A stretch of DNA of 64,000 nucleotides from Phylloscopus collybita (Eukaryota; Chordata; Aves; Passeriformes; Phylloscopidae): positions 11,890,501 through 11,954,500 of the forward strand of contig JAJNNQ010000019.1 of the NCBI GenBank assembly GCA_027886175.1, read 5' to 3'. Shown here piece by piece: positions 31,907 through 44,825 of the stretch; the first letter of the stretch is position 1, and each line of letters opens with the position of its first letter. The notes below the pieces were generated by a model. The model was not told where the DNA came from. It did not search any database and worked only from the letters and a program-made list of their open reading frames with translations. The position numbers were made by a program, and so were the translations under genes.

Positions 31907-34900
31907 ATCCATCACTTGGCCTAAACTCTACCTGCAACTGGAGTTCAGCAGCTGAGAGCTCCCAGCCAGCTGAGGGATGCTGCACATGACTGAGATGGGA
32001 TTTCCCTTGCTGGATGTGGGTCTTGCATCTGCTTTGCCAGATTGGGAAGACTAAAAAACAAACAAAGGATAAGATAAAAAAAAAAAAACCCAATCAAAGC
32101 CCTTTTTGCATGTTCTACATATTTATACAGGGTTTAGTGCTTTTGTGGGAACAAACTAAGGAGGCCCCAGAGCTGAAATAAGCAGTGTTAGAGGTGACAC
32201 TGGTCCCAGAGAGAGCCATGTTTGCTGTAAGGGCCACCAAAAAACCACAACCTGCCTTGGGAAACCAAGGAGATTAAAAACTTCTCACTGCTGTCCAGCC
32301 TCATCAGGTTTAGGAATAATAAATGACTGATTGGGAAGTGTGAGTGCATATTTGTGTGTATGCATGGGACAGGGGAAGGTGGATTTCTGAATGATTTGTT
32401 ATTTTTCTGTCAGTTGTAACTATTCCCAAAAATCATTTGGGTATTACAATAAACCCCAATCTGAAAAGAATTTTTGCAACACAATAATCCTGAGCCATAA
32501 TAACTAAATTTAAAAATAACTATCATCTGCTAGAAAGACATTAAAACATCTATAGCAGAACCAACAGGCTGCTGTGGGAGCTCTGCACACACACAAAAGA
32601 TTTACACAGAAAAACAAAAGGAGAAAAGCACTGCCACTTCTAAGAAAACCCACAACCCACCACCTACACGATGAACTTTTAAGCACAGAGTGCAACATGC
32701 AATGAATTATTTATGAATTAATTTCCAATGAGCAGTTTAGCAGTCAAAGGAAACACAAACAGGCAGCACAGCCCTGCCTGGGGTGACAGCAGGGGACACA
32801 GGAGTGCTGTTCCTCTGGCAAGAAGACATTTAGCAGTGTGCATGGTGAGTTGCACACTAATAAAGTTTAAAACAGAAATCCAGTTCCTAGCAAACACCAG
32901 GCTGTGCAGGATCCAGCACAGCCAGTGGGAGATACATGTGGCTCATGCCAGGCAGTGCCAGGTGACAGCACTTCACCCCTACCACACTCATTTTCTGCTA
33001 ACCTAAAACACAATCAGCTGCTGCTTAAAGGTAATGATGAGACAAAGGAATCAGGAGGTGTAAAGGCCACATCCTGCTTTTAAATTAATTCTTTATAGCC
33101 AGGCTGTGGAATGGGCTGTCCCTGCCTGGCGCTGGAATGAGCTCTGCACCGAGGGCTCCACACCAGCAGTGGCCTTTAGCATGACATTAAATTAATGTTT
33201 TGTGGGTCTTTTTCCTCCTCCTAGGCTGAGATGGCTCATTTGACTGTGGCTGCAGCTGAGCCCCAGTCCTGCTGCTGTCACACCACTGCATGCCAGGCCC
33301 TGAGGCTGACACACTGCTGGGCACCTTCTCTCCCTAACACCACCATGGAGCACGGGCACAAATACACTTGGGTGGATTCCTGAATTGCATTGGTAGCTCC
33401 TGGGGCAGGGACAGGGGAGATGTTGGGGCTAGCAGGAGAACAGAGGCAGGAGAGGCTTGGGAGAACCCAAAAGCAGAGCAGGCAGGTTGGCCTGGGCTGG
33501 GCTGGGCTGTTCTGGGCTTGCTGCAGCTCCCGTGGCATTGCCAGGCACAAGCAGTGCTGGGTCACAGCTACCTGTGCAAAGAGCAGCAGCACTTCTCATA
33601 CAGCTCCTGGCTGCTGCAGCTGGAAGAGCTTAAAATTCTCTTCTTTTTCATTCATTTCCAGAGCAACACCAGAGTCCTGCCCAGTTCCGGGAGAGGGGCT
33701 GAGATTGCTGCTCCTCTTAGAGGCCACACTGCTGAGCATGGTTTGGCTCACTTCTCACACTGGCTGTTACAATGGTCATGTTTGTGATGTTCCAGAAGCC
33801 CAGCATGGCAGTGCACAGTCCAGCCAGCCAGGTGGGGAATGGGTTTGGTTTTTTTTAGAAGTGGCACAAAGGAAACCCTGTGTCCAGAGAGGCAGTATTT
33901 TTCTGTGGGAGAAGCAGCATCCCATTCCTTGGTAAGTCTGACTCACACCCATGTAAGCTCTGCATGTAAGGTGGAGCCAGGATATTTCACGTGAGAAGTT
34001 ACCCTTTATCTTGTTGTCCACCAAAAGACTGAAGGCAAAATCAGAAAGATGCAGTGATGGTTTAAAGAAGTTGGCTTCAACTGAACCAGGTGAAACATTT
34101 CAGGCACCTGCCCAGTTCAAATCCTGTTCCACTCTGGCTGTTGGGGGAATGGTCATTGTTTCCCTCCTAAAGTGAGCAGACCAGGCAGAGCAGCCAAGAA
34201 CATCAGAATCATGGGATTATTTTCCTGGTTTCTGCCTTTTTCTTCCTTTCTGTTTTCTGCATTGACTTCTGGACCCCAAACCTTTTCCACATCCATTAAA
34301 TCAAATACTTGAGCAGGATAAACCTGATGAGCACAATGTGCCAAGGGGAGCCATGGGGTTTTTCCCATTTTTGCAGGACAAGGACACTACAAATAGACCT
34401 TGTATCACAGAGAGAAGCAGGAGCACAACAAGCCAGATGGAAACTGGTGGGGCCCATGTGTCCCAGAGTGAGAGATGGGTAGACACAAGCACCAGCTTCC
34501 TGCAGTGACTGATGGATCTTGATTGTCACTTCTTTCTCTCTCACTCAGGAAGACCTTTGTAGCACCTAACAAGTGTCTGTCTGGGGTTTGGAGATGTCAT
34601 TCCTGATGTGAGGACTGCCTCCATTAGCCATGGTATTTTAAGACATATCCACTGCCATACTTCTTTCTTTCTCCAAGAAGATGACAGAAGAGAGCAAAAA
34701 TGACAGCAGAAATATTGAAAGCTCTGCAACCCTAGAGCAAGGTCAATCAGTTCCCACTGAAATCAGTAGGTGTTCTGTCCACAGATAGATTTTTCACTTG
34801 CATTTTTAAGAGATAGAACAGGCAGCTTAATGTGAAAGGGCCAACGTTTGGCATGATGTGAATGACAGCTTGGATCCAGAGTCAACTGCAGGCAGATTTG

Positions 34901-35109
34901 GCTCAGGAGAGTTGATATGGGCCACTCTCTTCCTGAGAAATACGAGGGTAAAACACCCACCAGGGCCAAAAGGGAAAGGCTAAAAATAAATAAATTAATT
35001 AATAAGAACAATAAGTATCATCACCATCTGAGAGCTGCTGACCTCAGAATTATAGTCTCATTCCTGCTTTGCATGAGAACTGCCAGGAGGAGTTTATGAT
35101 AAGCCTCAG

Positions 35110-35320
35110 AAGGTGCAGGAATGGAGATGTCAGGCAATTCAGGGTAAACAATTCGATAAATTACAGTTGAGTTGCTTGCAATTAAAAAACATTTTCAAGC
35201 TGATAAATTCCATTAACATTGCATGGCCTCCATAAAGTGACCCCTAACTGCATATTAAAGAAGGACCTGCCTTTTTACGCCTTCATCTCACCACATAAAA
35301 AATAATTAGCTGAGGAACAC
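35110..35320. other. A/T-rich candidate conserved noncoding element, intergenic
   Basis: GCAGGAATGG (TEAD-like), AAACAATTCGATAAATTACAG, TTGCAATTAAAAAACATTTTC, CCATTAACATTGCATGG and AAATAATTAGCTGAGG in about 200 repeat-free bp downstream of SGCD. Inferred. Confidence 0.3.
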
Positions 35321-38300
35321 GTTGCCCAGACCAGCCCAGCAGGCTGAGAGCTCTCCTGCACATCTTACATCCCTTTGGGCTGCAGCAGAAACCTGGATGC
35401 AACAGGAAAAAATGCAGCATGCTTGGGACTACTGAGAGAGAACTCCTCCATCAGATGCAGAGCTGAGCTGATGCTGCAATAACTTCAGTGTTGTGCACCA
35501 GGAGTCACTGCCAAGCTGCTGTAAAGTCACAGGGACTCCAGCAGATACCTGACTGCAATTACTCACTCAATTTATGAGAGCAGTTAGGACTTCAGGGTGT
35601 TGTTATTTTACTGTCGACACCTGCACCTGAACAAAAACGTTAAATGCCGCGGTGCCAATGCCTAGGCTGCAAATCCAGAAACACTCCAGCAAATCTAGAA
35701 GCTGTTCCTCTTTGGTCAGATCTAGAAAAGAATACACTCCCTGGAGGATTTGGCAGTGGAGTGACACTGGAACTGTCCTGGCTTATTTGGGTTTGCTCTG
35801 TGCAGAGATTAAGTTGTATGTAATGATCCTGTGAAATGCTCAGTTGGCTGCAGTTAGATAAATGGCCCATTCTAAATGATCCTCGCTGAACTGCAAAATC
35901 TAGCAGGCTGTGATTTCTCACCTTGGGTTTTTCTACACCCCTCAAGATTTCTAGCTGTTGGAACTTATCATATCCACGAGAAATTAAACACAGTGCAAGG
36001 CTGTAGTGGCAATTTCTCTGTCTTCTCTCAACCCCAGGGGCCAAGTGGAGTCTCGTGGTTTCTCACTCCTTGTAGTGGAAAAGGCAGCAGAGGAATGAGA
36101 AAGAATTAAAGACTCCCAGGGGAATTTAAGCTTTTTCTTTTCTGGAGTTCAGGACTTCACCCAGCATTCAGATAGAAGATTGTTCTGCCCAGAGTGAGAG
36201 TTTAAAAGTGTCAGAAGAAAAAGAATTCTTCAGCCACGCCAGGTGTTTTAAGCCCAAAGACAAGATGTGCTGAAGGAGTGGGGGGAGCACATGGAAGTCA
36301 GAGGTGAGGCTGGAAAAGACCTTTCTCCCACTCAGGTTCCAGACCTGAGACTGAGGCACTTCAGGTCTGGGTTGGGAAAAGGCTGCACAAATCACACAGG
36401 AGGTGCTGGCAGTTCACTTGTTGGAGCACAAGCTCTGCCAATGGCATCATTTGGATGTTTAAAGCCCTTGGCTCTAATTGTAGCACTTCCATGCTTGAAT
36501 AAACAGTACTGGGATTACAGTCATTGTGGAAAATGGGATGGATTAGGTCCCAGTTCGCCTGAGAGGGGAAGCCAGTCCTGGCTCTGTTGGGTGGGGAGCT
36601 GGCAGCCAAAGCCTCTGACATTCTGACAGCTCCCTGCTGTGATTTCCCTCAGGGTGAGAGGGCTCACTAGGGCCAAAGGGAGGAGCTGAAGCAGACTCAA
36701 GCATCCCTTCTGCAAGTGCTCCATTTAAAGGCAACTTCACCCAGCCTGAGCTGAGGGGCTTGCAGTCAGTTCTGCAGGGGGGTGGGAAGCCAAGGGCTCC
36801 TCTGTCCCCCCAGAAGGGAGCAAGACTCCAGGGGACCAGGAATATTTCCCACTCATGCAAAGAAATACCAGGCTGGGAATCTGGCTAGAGCAAGGCTGGG
36901 CTACCAAGACACTCAACTCTCACTCAGATCATCTCTTGCCTTGTGGTATTCATTGTCTATAATGTGTTCAGCAAATCCCAAGTAGATGGATGAATCCTGT
37001 CACACAAAAAGCCAGAGGCAATGCTTGGAGGCCTGGACCTCCAGGTCTTCCTCTTTAGAGATAAGCAAGTTTTGAGTCTTTGGAAGAAATACTCTGACTA
37101 CTGCTAATTATAATTGAAGCCTTGACATCTGCTGCTGCATGGCAAATGTGAAGGCAGTGTCAAAATGGGATAACAGGGATGGAGGACAGGCAGATATCAC
37201 CACTGTGATGAGAATTGGTATTTTGCTTGGCTCGTCTATCTTTCATGCACAGAAAGATAAAATTGTATGGAATGTCTCCCTGGAACAACAGTTCCCTTCC
37301 TTCCTTATTAAGACTGAGAGACAGAAGTTAAACACAGCAGACAAAACACATATAGAATTAATGCAGTGTTGGAGCAACATCCAACATCAGTCCATCCTGA
37401 GCTCCTGTCTCCTTTCCCCTTCTGGCCAAGTGGAGGATTCCCTGTGCCCTTGTGCTGGGTTGAAGTGAGGAAGCAAAGAGTCAACTACAGCAATAGTACT
37501 GTCCCTGGAATAACCATGACTTCTCAAAGAGTGGGAGAGCTGGAATCCTCCAGCATTCAGACTTGGCCCATTCCAAAGGAAAGAAAATAAATTTACAACA
37601 GGGCAGTAGTAGGACAAACCAGCTCGTTTTAGTACAGTTTTTGGGGAGAACTAAACAATAGCTTGAGTTTAGCTCCTGTCTCTAAGAAACTTGGGACTTT
37701 CCCCAGAAGAAGGAGAATTTGAGGAGATGAGTCCAAAATAATGGGTGCAGGAGATGCCCCATTCAAGACTGCTTTGTTCTGCTTTTCTGCATCAAATGTT
37801 ACTGCACTGCCTCTGGTTTCTCCCTGGAGCACTTCCCAAGGTGGGAGCTGACACCAAGGAACAAGCAGTGCTTTGCACACTGGGTAATGAGATGCCAGCA
37901 CAGGGAGCACCTGACAGGCAATGTTCTCCAGGTCCCTGTTAATTACCAATGTTTGCTTAGCAAATAGTTGTTTAAATGCCTCAGTGCACCAACTTTCCTG
38001 GGACCACTTTGTATTTCCTAGATGTTCAGCTGGCAAGAGGCTGACAGATGTATTCTTCTGATTATTTTCCCTCTAACGGGCAGAAGTTTGGAGAGGTTGA
38101 TTTGACATTCCCTGCAGTAGATTCTACAGCCATCAGGTCAGACACCTCTGAGATGCAAGTAGTTGCTTTCCAAAATGATAAAGGCAAGCAAGTAACATGA
38201 ATTTAATGTGAAATCAGAATCTTTCCACCCCCTGGCTAGACATGAAACCGATAAGAGCAGCACACAGGGATGACTCTGGTTGTACTGATCCTAATCCTGA

Positions 38301-41019
38301 GGCTCATCCAAGTGAGTTCACCTTGCTCTAGCCCAAGAATTAAGCGAGATCTGAGTCACCTCCAAGGCAGAATTAACATCTGACATAGAGTTAGGTAGGA
38401 CAGAAGAGCTGCACTTCTCCATTCAGGGCTCTGAAACTGCTTGTCTCTGCCCCATACCTCACACTCATCTACCAGGGCAGCCACTGTCAGACACAGACCT
38501 GCAGGGGCTTCCTTGGAGGGGGAAACATTTAATATTCAGCAAAGAACCATAATTTCTGGCTTCTCACTACAAAGTGGAACACCAGCCAAACTTGCAAATT
38601 TTCAGTCTTGTGATAAAATTAGGCAGAGCAAACTATTTGAGGAAGATTGTCTTGGGGATAAATGCATGAAGCCAGGGTCCAGGAAAACTTGTGCTTAGAA
38701 CAGTTCCATATAAACCATTTAGTATCTCTGCTCTGGGATTAATGCATTTCATGGGACATTCTTCTCTAATATGTACTGAAATAATAAACACAAAGAAGCT
38801 TCAGATAACTGAATACTGAACCATTTTTTAGTTCTAGTCCAGTATCTGTCATTTTAGGAGAAATGCACTCTTGCAGCCCTCTTACTCTTCTATTTGCATC
38901 CTACATCATGCAGAAGTTGTTTATCTAAAAGGCTTAGAGAAAATGTGGGAAAAGCAGAAGCTGAGGGAAAGAAGAAATGAAGCAGAGCCCACGTGTCATC
39001 ACTAGAAGATACCTACAGCAGTTATCTTTGGCTGAAGTCTTGCAGCTTGCATTGAGTTTTGAGACACCTAGGAAGAGACAATCTGCTTCCCCATGTCTGT
39101 CTGCAGGCTTTTACACTAGAGCCTGCCTGAAACGTATAAAAGAAACCTCTATTTATCCAGAACCACCATAAAATGAATGATCCCTGATACCATGGAAGCC
39201 GACCTTCTACCTTAAACAGGAAGCCTGTCAGACCACATAATTTTAGCTGTCACCTAAAACCCATCAAGCAGCGACTTCAGCTTCTGTACACTGCTAAAAA
39301 GAGAAGGATGATCCCTCTCATAAAGCTGAACTTTGGTTTCTGAAAACTCGTGCAGGTTGCTTTAATGTACAGGTCAACGCTTCCATTTCCTGGATGAGCA
39401 CCAGCACCTCTGCACTGAATAGAGCTTTTGATCTGCTCTTCAGCTCTGTGAAACCAGAGCACTTCATTACTCCCCCCAGAGCTTCCTAAACAAAAACCGG
39501 TTGCAGACGATCACGGTTCAGCACGGTGTTGCGTTTCAGTGCAGGTGGCATTTTAATGGCTGAACAGCTCCATTAGCACTTAAAAGCAGCTGTAAGCAAG
39601 CGTTCTCACAAGCAGCCTTACCAGCGTTGGTAGGCTCTGCTCTGCAGAGGAACCTGTTAGAAAGTGCAGAGCTCTGGCAGGCAGTGTGAGTGCTGCTGGG
39701 TGAGAAAAGGATGGAAGAGCCAGTTCTGAGAGCAGGAATGAAGGGAGGAGCTGGAAAAGCTCTCGCCTCAGGTGACTCAGCTCCCTTTTTTCCAGAGGAC
39801 ACCAGAGAAGAAATGTTGCAGTCCGAGAGTCAAATCAGCTCCCTTTAAACTGCCAGGAGATTCACACAGACTTTGGGAAGGCTAAGTCCCACACTGAGGG
39901 GATTACCTACATTTTGGTAGGCATGCAGTGACTGCCTTTACTGCACTTTGATTTCTTCTTTGGGCATATCAGCCCAGTTCCCTCAGGGACACATTAATTT
40001 ACCTGAGATGTAGTTCAGAGAATAAAGTTCCCATCAACTTTGGCCTGTCATGGAAAGATCAGAGGTTTAATCATTTTTACTCCCTAATCACTGTCTCCAG
40101 ATGTTTTAAAAAAGAGAAAATAAAAGAAAAATCATAGTAAAGAACAGGTTTTTTAATCTTACCTGATTGTTACCTGGGTAAAAATATAAAAGAGAATTTT
40201 AAAAATCAGTTTTCTGTTCCCTATAATTAGTGCCCAGGGAACAAATCTTCAGCAAATCAAACATTTATAGACATGCTGCCTAGATTTACCTACAGAATTT
40301 TCTAGCCATGTTTCAGAAAGAGTATCCAGGTCTCATTAGGCTACTCTGAAAACCCATGACCTACACATCTTTAAAACTATCACATTAAAAAATTCTTTCA
40401 AATCATATAGCAGATGTGGTAGAGAAGTGTATATGGTCTGAATTTCCAGAAATAAGTAAGATTTCATAACCAAGCCACAATTTATAGCTGCAAAATTTCT
40501 GTTGACTTCAAACAAAAAAGAATTTGGATCTCTGATCATTAGTACAGCAAATGTAAAATTCCTGCAAACGAGCAGCTGTCTAGGAAGAAGACTGCTAAAG
40601 ATATCTGGTTTAATGTTTGGTTCAAAAGAAAGCCACAGGTGAAAATCCTTCTGGCTTGTAAAATACATTTAACTGAACCAATCTGTCATCTATGCATCCT
40701 GCTTTATCTAACCAGTCTCTCTATTAGCACTCATCACCATGGTATCTGAACCTCTGCTGCTGGAGGTGTTATTCCAATTATTTTAGTGTAGCTGCTGACA
40801 TGTAACCGAGAGCAAGATGTGAGGTTCTGTTAGAAAAATAATGCTCCAATTAGCTGCTCCTTCTTCATCTAACAGCACAGAAAGTCCCACTGTGAAGGAT
40901 TGTTTCCAGAGCTTGCTCCCTGTGGTAGTCTCTCCTCCTCTCTCTCATTGTTGCCTCTGCAGTGTTGACAGAGGAGTCTGGCAGTCCCCAGCCCCAGTCA
41001 CATCCCAGAGCTGGAGCTA

Positions 41020-41081
41020 TTTATGATACTCAATACTGATCAAATACTGATTTATGATACTCAGTACTGATCAAATACTGA
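41020..41081 (+). repeat. 31-bp tandem duplication
   Basis: TTTATGATACTCAATACTGA followed by TCAAATACTGA (41020-41050) is repeated at 41051-41081 with a single A/G difference; a partial third copy (TCAAACACT) follows. Recent local duplication. Confidence 0.95.
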
Positions 41082-41816
41082 TCAAACACTTCCCAGGTAC
41101 AGTAGCCACTGCTTAGCTGAATCTCTTGCCTCTCCTGTGCTGACCCAATCCATGTAGGAGACAGAGAAAGCCTTTTTCTTTTGCATCTTGACTCCTTTTG
41201 AAAGCAAAAGCTCCTGAGAAGGAGAGCTGTAAATATACTGCAAAGTCTGAAGGAACTGCTGGTTTGTGATCATGTACAATCTGCTTCTCTCCCAGCAGTT
41301 CTCTGAAATTGGGAATACATTTCATGACTGACAAAATATTTCATCCAGACGCAGCATAAGAAAGAATTATAAACAACTTCAGAGACTGTTCCCCAGCTAA
41401 ATCTTTGTGTATCTTCTGGCTTAAAACTCAGATATCTTACTTAAAATTTGGATAATCAACACTTCAAGATTTTCACTGTGGAACATCCCAGCCCACCAGC
41501 AGCTGCAGTTGCTTGTCAAGCTTGAAAGCAGCAGCTGAAAACCAATTCCTTCCACTTCAGCTTTTGTTTCCCAGAAAATGAACCAATAAGGAGCTAATAG
41601 ATCTGAAGGACCATGTCTCACCCAGCTGCAAACAGATCTTCTTGACTTACATCCCATCTGATGGTGAACACACACTGCTGCCTTCTCCATGCTCAACCAG
41701 CATCCAGTGCTCCAAGGGAGGAGTGAATCTCATCTGGGGAACATAATTTGTGGCATCCTAAAGTGACCTGACTATGAAGACAAGACTTGAAGACTTGGAG
41801 GTGCTGAAGGTCTCTA

Positions 41817-41858
<42 letters not shown>

Positions 41859-41878
41859 AAAAAAAGAGAGAGAGAGAA
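41817..41878 (+). repeat. Poly(A) of about 39 followed by (AG)n
   Basis: A38-39, then GAAAAAAAA and AGAGAGAGAGAG. It shares layout with 30114-30166. Unusually long A-run for avian DNA. Confidence 0.96.
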
Positions 41879-42298
41879 GCTGTTAGATCACTTAAAAAAA
41901 TATGTTATAGCAGAGCCCCTTAAAACATGGGCTGCACCCCAGACACTATTACCTGTGATGGATCCTCAGCTTTTCCTGCCTGCCCATGGGAACTGATGAA
42001 AGGATTCCTTTTCTTGCTTTGCTTGCATGCTCAGCTTTTGTATGGCCTGTTTAACTGGCTTTAATGAGGTTGTTTGTTTGGTTTTTTTTTTTTTTTCCCT
42101 TCAACCCTTCTGATTCTCTCTCCTATCTCACTGGAGAAGGAATGAGTGGCTGTGAGTGGGGCTGAGTTGCCAGCTGGAGTAAAACCATGACACAGGAGTT
42201 GGGACAGTTGGGGTTTAGGTTTGGGGTTTTTTAAGGAAAGGTTTTTCCTTCTCTCAACAAAATGCTTTTGCATGACAAACCAGTACTTGATACATGCA

Positions 42299-42321
42299 TG
42301 TGCACACACACACTCACACAC
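42299..42321 (+). repeat. (CA)n microsatellite
   Basis: TGTGCACACACACACTCACACACC; short, imperfect. Confidence 0.9.
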
Positions 42322-44716
42322 CCTACACCTCAAGGGCTGAGATCCACCTGTGAGGAATCACTTGCAGAGTTTTCCAGTCAGACTCTCAGCAGAAAAGCAA
42401 ACAAAATCTGTTCATTCCTAAGAGAAGGGACTCAGCCTGTTCACTGTGGGTTGTCTGGACAGTCCCAGGGAAGAAAGAGTACAGTACCCGTTCCTTTTGT
42501 AACAGAGCTGATCTGAAATCTGTCCCTGACCATCCCTCTTTGGGGCAGCACCTGGCCCCATGTCAAAAACCCTCACATAACACAGGAGGTGACAAAGAGG
42601 ATCTTGGGGAAGAATGAATTCTGCTAGCAGCATGAGCCATGCTTGCAAAGCCTTGAGCATCAGCCATGGCCAGGGGAATGCCTGCTCTGACCCTGTCCCT
42701 CCTGAGGGCAGACAGCAAACAGCTCTGGTGTTCCAGGGCTGTTCCTGCCACTCCCCTGACTGCAGCTCCTCCCTGGAACACTTTGTGCTGAGCAGGAAAG
42801 CACCTACAGCAGAACCAATTCTGCTTAATGTGCCATCTGAAAAGGGAACTGCTTTGAAGCTTTGTAGATCATCACAAGCAGTAGAAAGGATTAGCTGGTG
42901 GTTTTGTGAATGAGGTGGATTAGGAGATGTGCTGGATACAGCTTTACTGGCTTACAACAAGCTGGAGCTTCGGAATCACTGGGTTTTTTTTGCTTTCTCC
43001 TTTTGAAAACAAACCAACAACAAACCTGGAAGGTGTAAGGACTAAATCCTGATTCTGTCTCAGGCAGCAGCAGACATTCCTTTCCTCCAGCTCTCTGCTG
43101 GTACAGGATCTGGCCTGAACCCTGTGACACTGTTCTTGTATTCACTTTGCTGAGGATAACACCCTTAAAATTAAGAGTGTGTTAAAGGAAACATCATCCT
43201 CTATCTACAGCAAGATCCAGCCCAGAACCTCACAGCATAAAAAGCTCTCGAGATATTTTGAGATTAACTAAGACACTTTAACTCACTAAACACTCCCCCT
43301 TCCAAGGGCTCTCAGAAAAGTAGAAAGGGGAACAAACTGCCCAGGTTTTTATACCACTGGAGCCATTTCATCAGGATATACTTCTGTCTCAAACCTGGAC
43401 AATAAGCACAGGTATTGGGTATTGACTGCCAGAACCATGTTAATATTGATGAAAAGTCATTTATTTCTCACACCTGCTGGACAAATAGCCCCACAGGACT
43501 GTGGGATTTGGCTGCCCAGAAGTGATGGTTTTACACACACATCAACCTGTTGAAGCAAAGTGCCTGTTCTATTAAAGAACTTGCTACCTGAAAAACTTTT
43601 AATATACAGAGGTCAAATATCTCTCATAGGCAAGAAGCTTCTTCAATAAATAATGAGCAGGAAAAAGTGACAACGTCTTTTAAAAAGAATTTATGAAACC
43701 AAAGTGAAGGATCAAGGATTTTGCTGATCTGAATCTTTTTCAACAGCTGCCTTTTTGGTTTAAAAATATGTATGACTGACCTTGAAACCCTTCTTAAGAA
43801 AGTTTTTCCTTTGAGAAGTCACCTTCAAGTTGGCAAGAGCTGAAGCTCTTATATTCTATAGTAACACCACCACCACCTCCACTCCCCCAACTGCAATTAA
43901 ATTCAGATTAAAACTTTACACAGCTGAAAGGGAAATCATATATTTTGGTTATTTCTACAGCTCCTTTGGCAGCTCTGAACACTGTGGGATGATTTAGTTT
44001 TTAAACTACCAGGATTTAAGTTTTTCCCCAAATAGAGAAAAGCCTGGATCCAATGGCATGACAGAATTGCAGAGATTTCAGTGTCATCACCACAGCTATG
44101 TGAATATAAGTGAAGCAAGACCCCAAGCCCTGAATTCTGCTTGGTTTTATGCACTGTGGAAATCAGGTTTACTTTCCAGAGCATGCAACCTGCCACCACA
44201 CCTTTACTGGGAACCAAGGAGATCAGAAACTTCCCTCTGGGGTAAGTTGTGTGTGTTTCCTCTGACAGCCCCTGTGACTTGTACACTTGTACCATACTTA
44301 ATGCAGATAAAAGTACAAATATTTTGCATAATTACATGGATGTTAACGTTCACAGTGCCTGTGGCATCAGCTCTAATTTAGCAAAGTGAATCAGTTCCTT
44401 TCTCTAACAATTCATCACTGCTGTGCCAAACAGAAAGGCTGCAGCATGCCTGGCTGTTACCACACTCCAGCATTAGCAATTCTAATTGCAAAACTCTTTT
44501 CAGTGTTACTCTACTGGAAAAAAAAAATAGAACAAAACCAAATGATCTTTTTAAAAACATAGAAGTTTCTCCTCAGATCTCAGCTTTGACATAAGACACA
44601 GGCAGAAATTGCAACAGCAAAATCAAGCTATAATCATGGTGGAAGTGCCATTTTTTTCCTTCCACACCCTTGCCCTGCCTCGTTGCTCTGTTTTACACAG
44701 TCACAGGTGGTGTCAT

Positions 44717-44763
44717 GGTAATTTGGACTGGTAATTTGGACCCCATTAGCACCAGGAGGTGCT
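44717..44763 (+). repeat. 13-bp tandem duplication and adjacent 16-bp palindrome
   Basis: GGTAATTTGGACT (44717-44729) is repeated as GGTAATTTGGACC (44730-44742). Immediately after, AGCACCAGGAGGTGCT (44748-44763) is a 6-bp-arm hairpin with an AGGA loop. It lies about 60 bp before the minisatellite array. Confidence 0.9.
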
Positions 44764-44825
44764 ACCAGAGCAGAAAGTGGCTGGCAGAGTTTTCACCTCA
44801 AATATTAATTGAGGCAGCAAGGCAA

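Larger units (their letters stand above)
29200..41000. other. Intergenic region, no gene recognised (first part)
   Basis: Downstream of the inferred SGCD transcript end. Apart from the microsatellites, the CR1 remnant at 31666 and the candidate element at 35110, I see only unique sequence. Open frames such as 33390-33935 (181 codons) and 37139-37468 (109 codons) have no recognisable family, no splice or codon support, and sit in G/C-richer patches where stops are rarer. Confidence 0.6.

Noticed and set aside
33390..33935. 181-codon open frame, the longest in the window
   Set aside because: Overlaps a second open frame in another phase, which is typical of stop-poor G/C-rich sequence; no known motif.
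37139..37468. 109-codon open frame with balanced amino-acid composition
   Set aside because: It looks more protein-like than most frames, but I recognise no family and see no acceptor/donor pattern or neighbouring exon.
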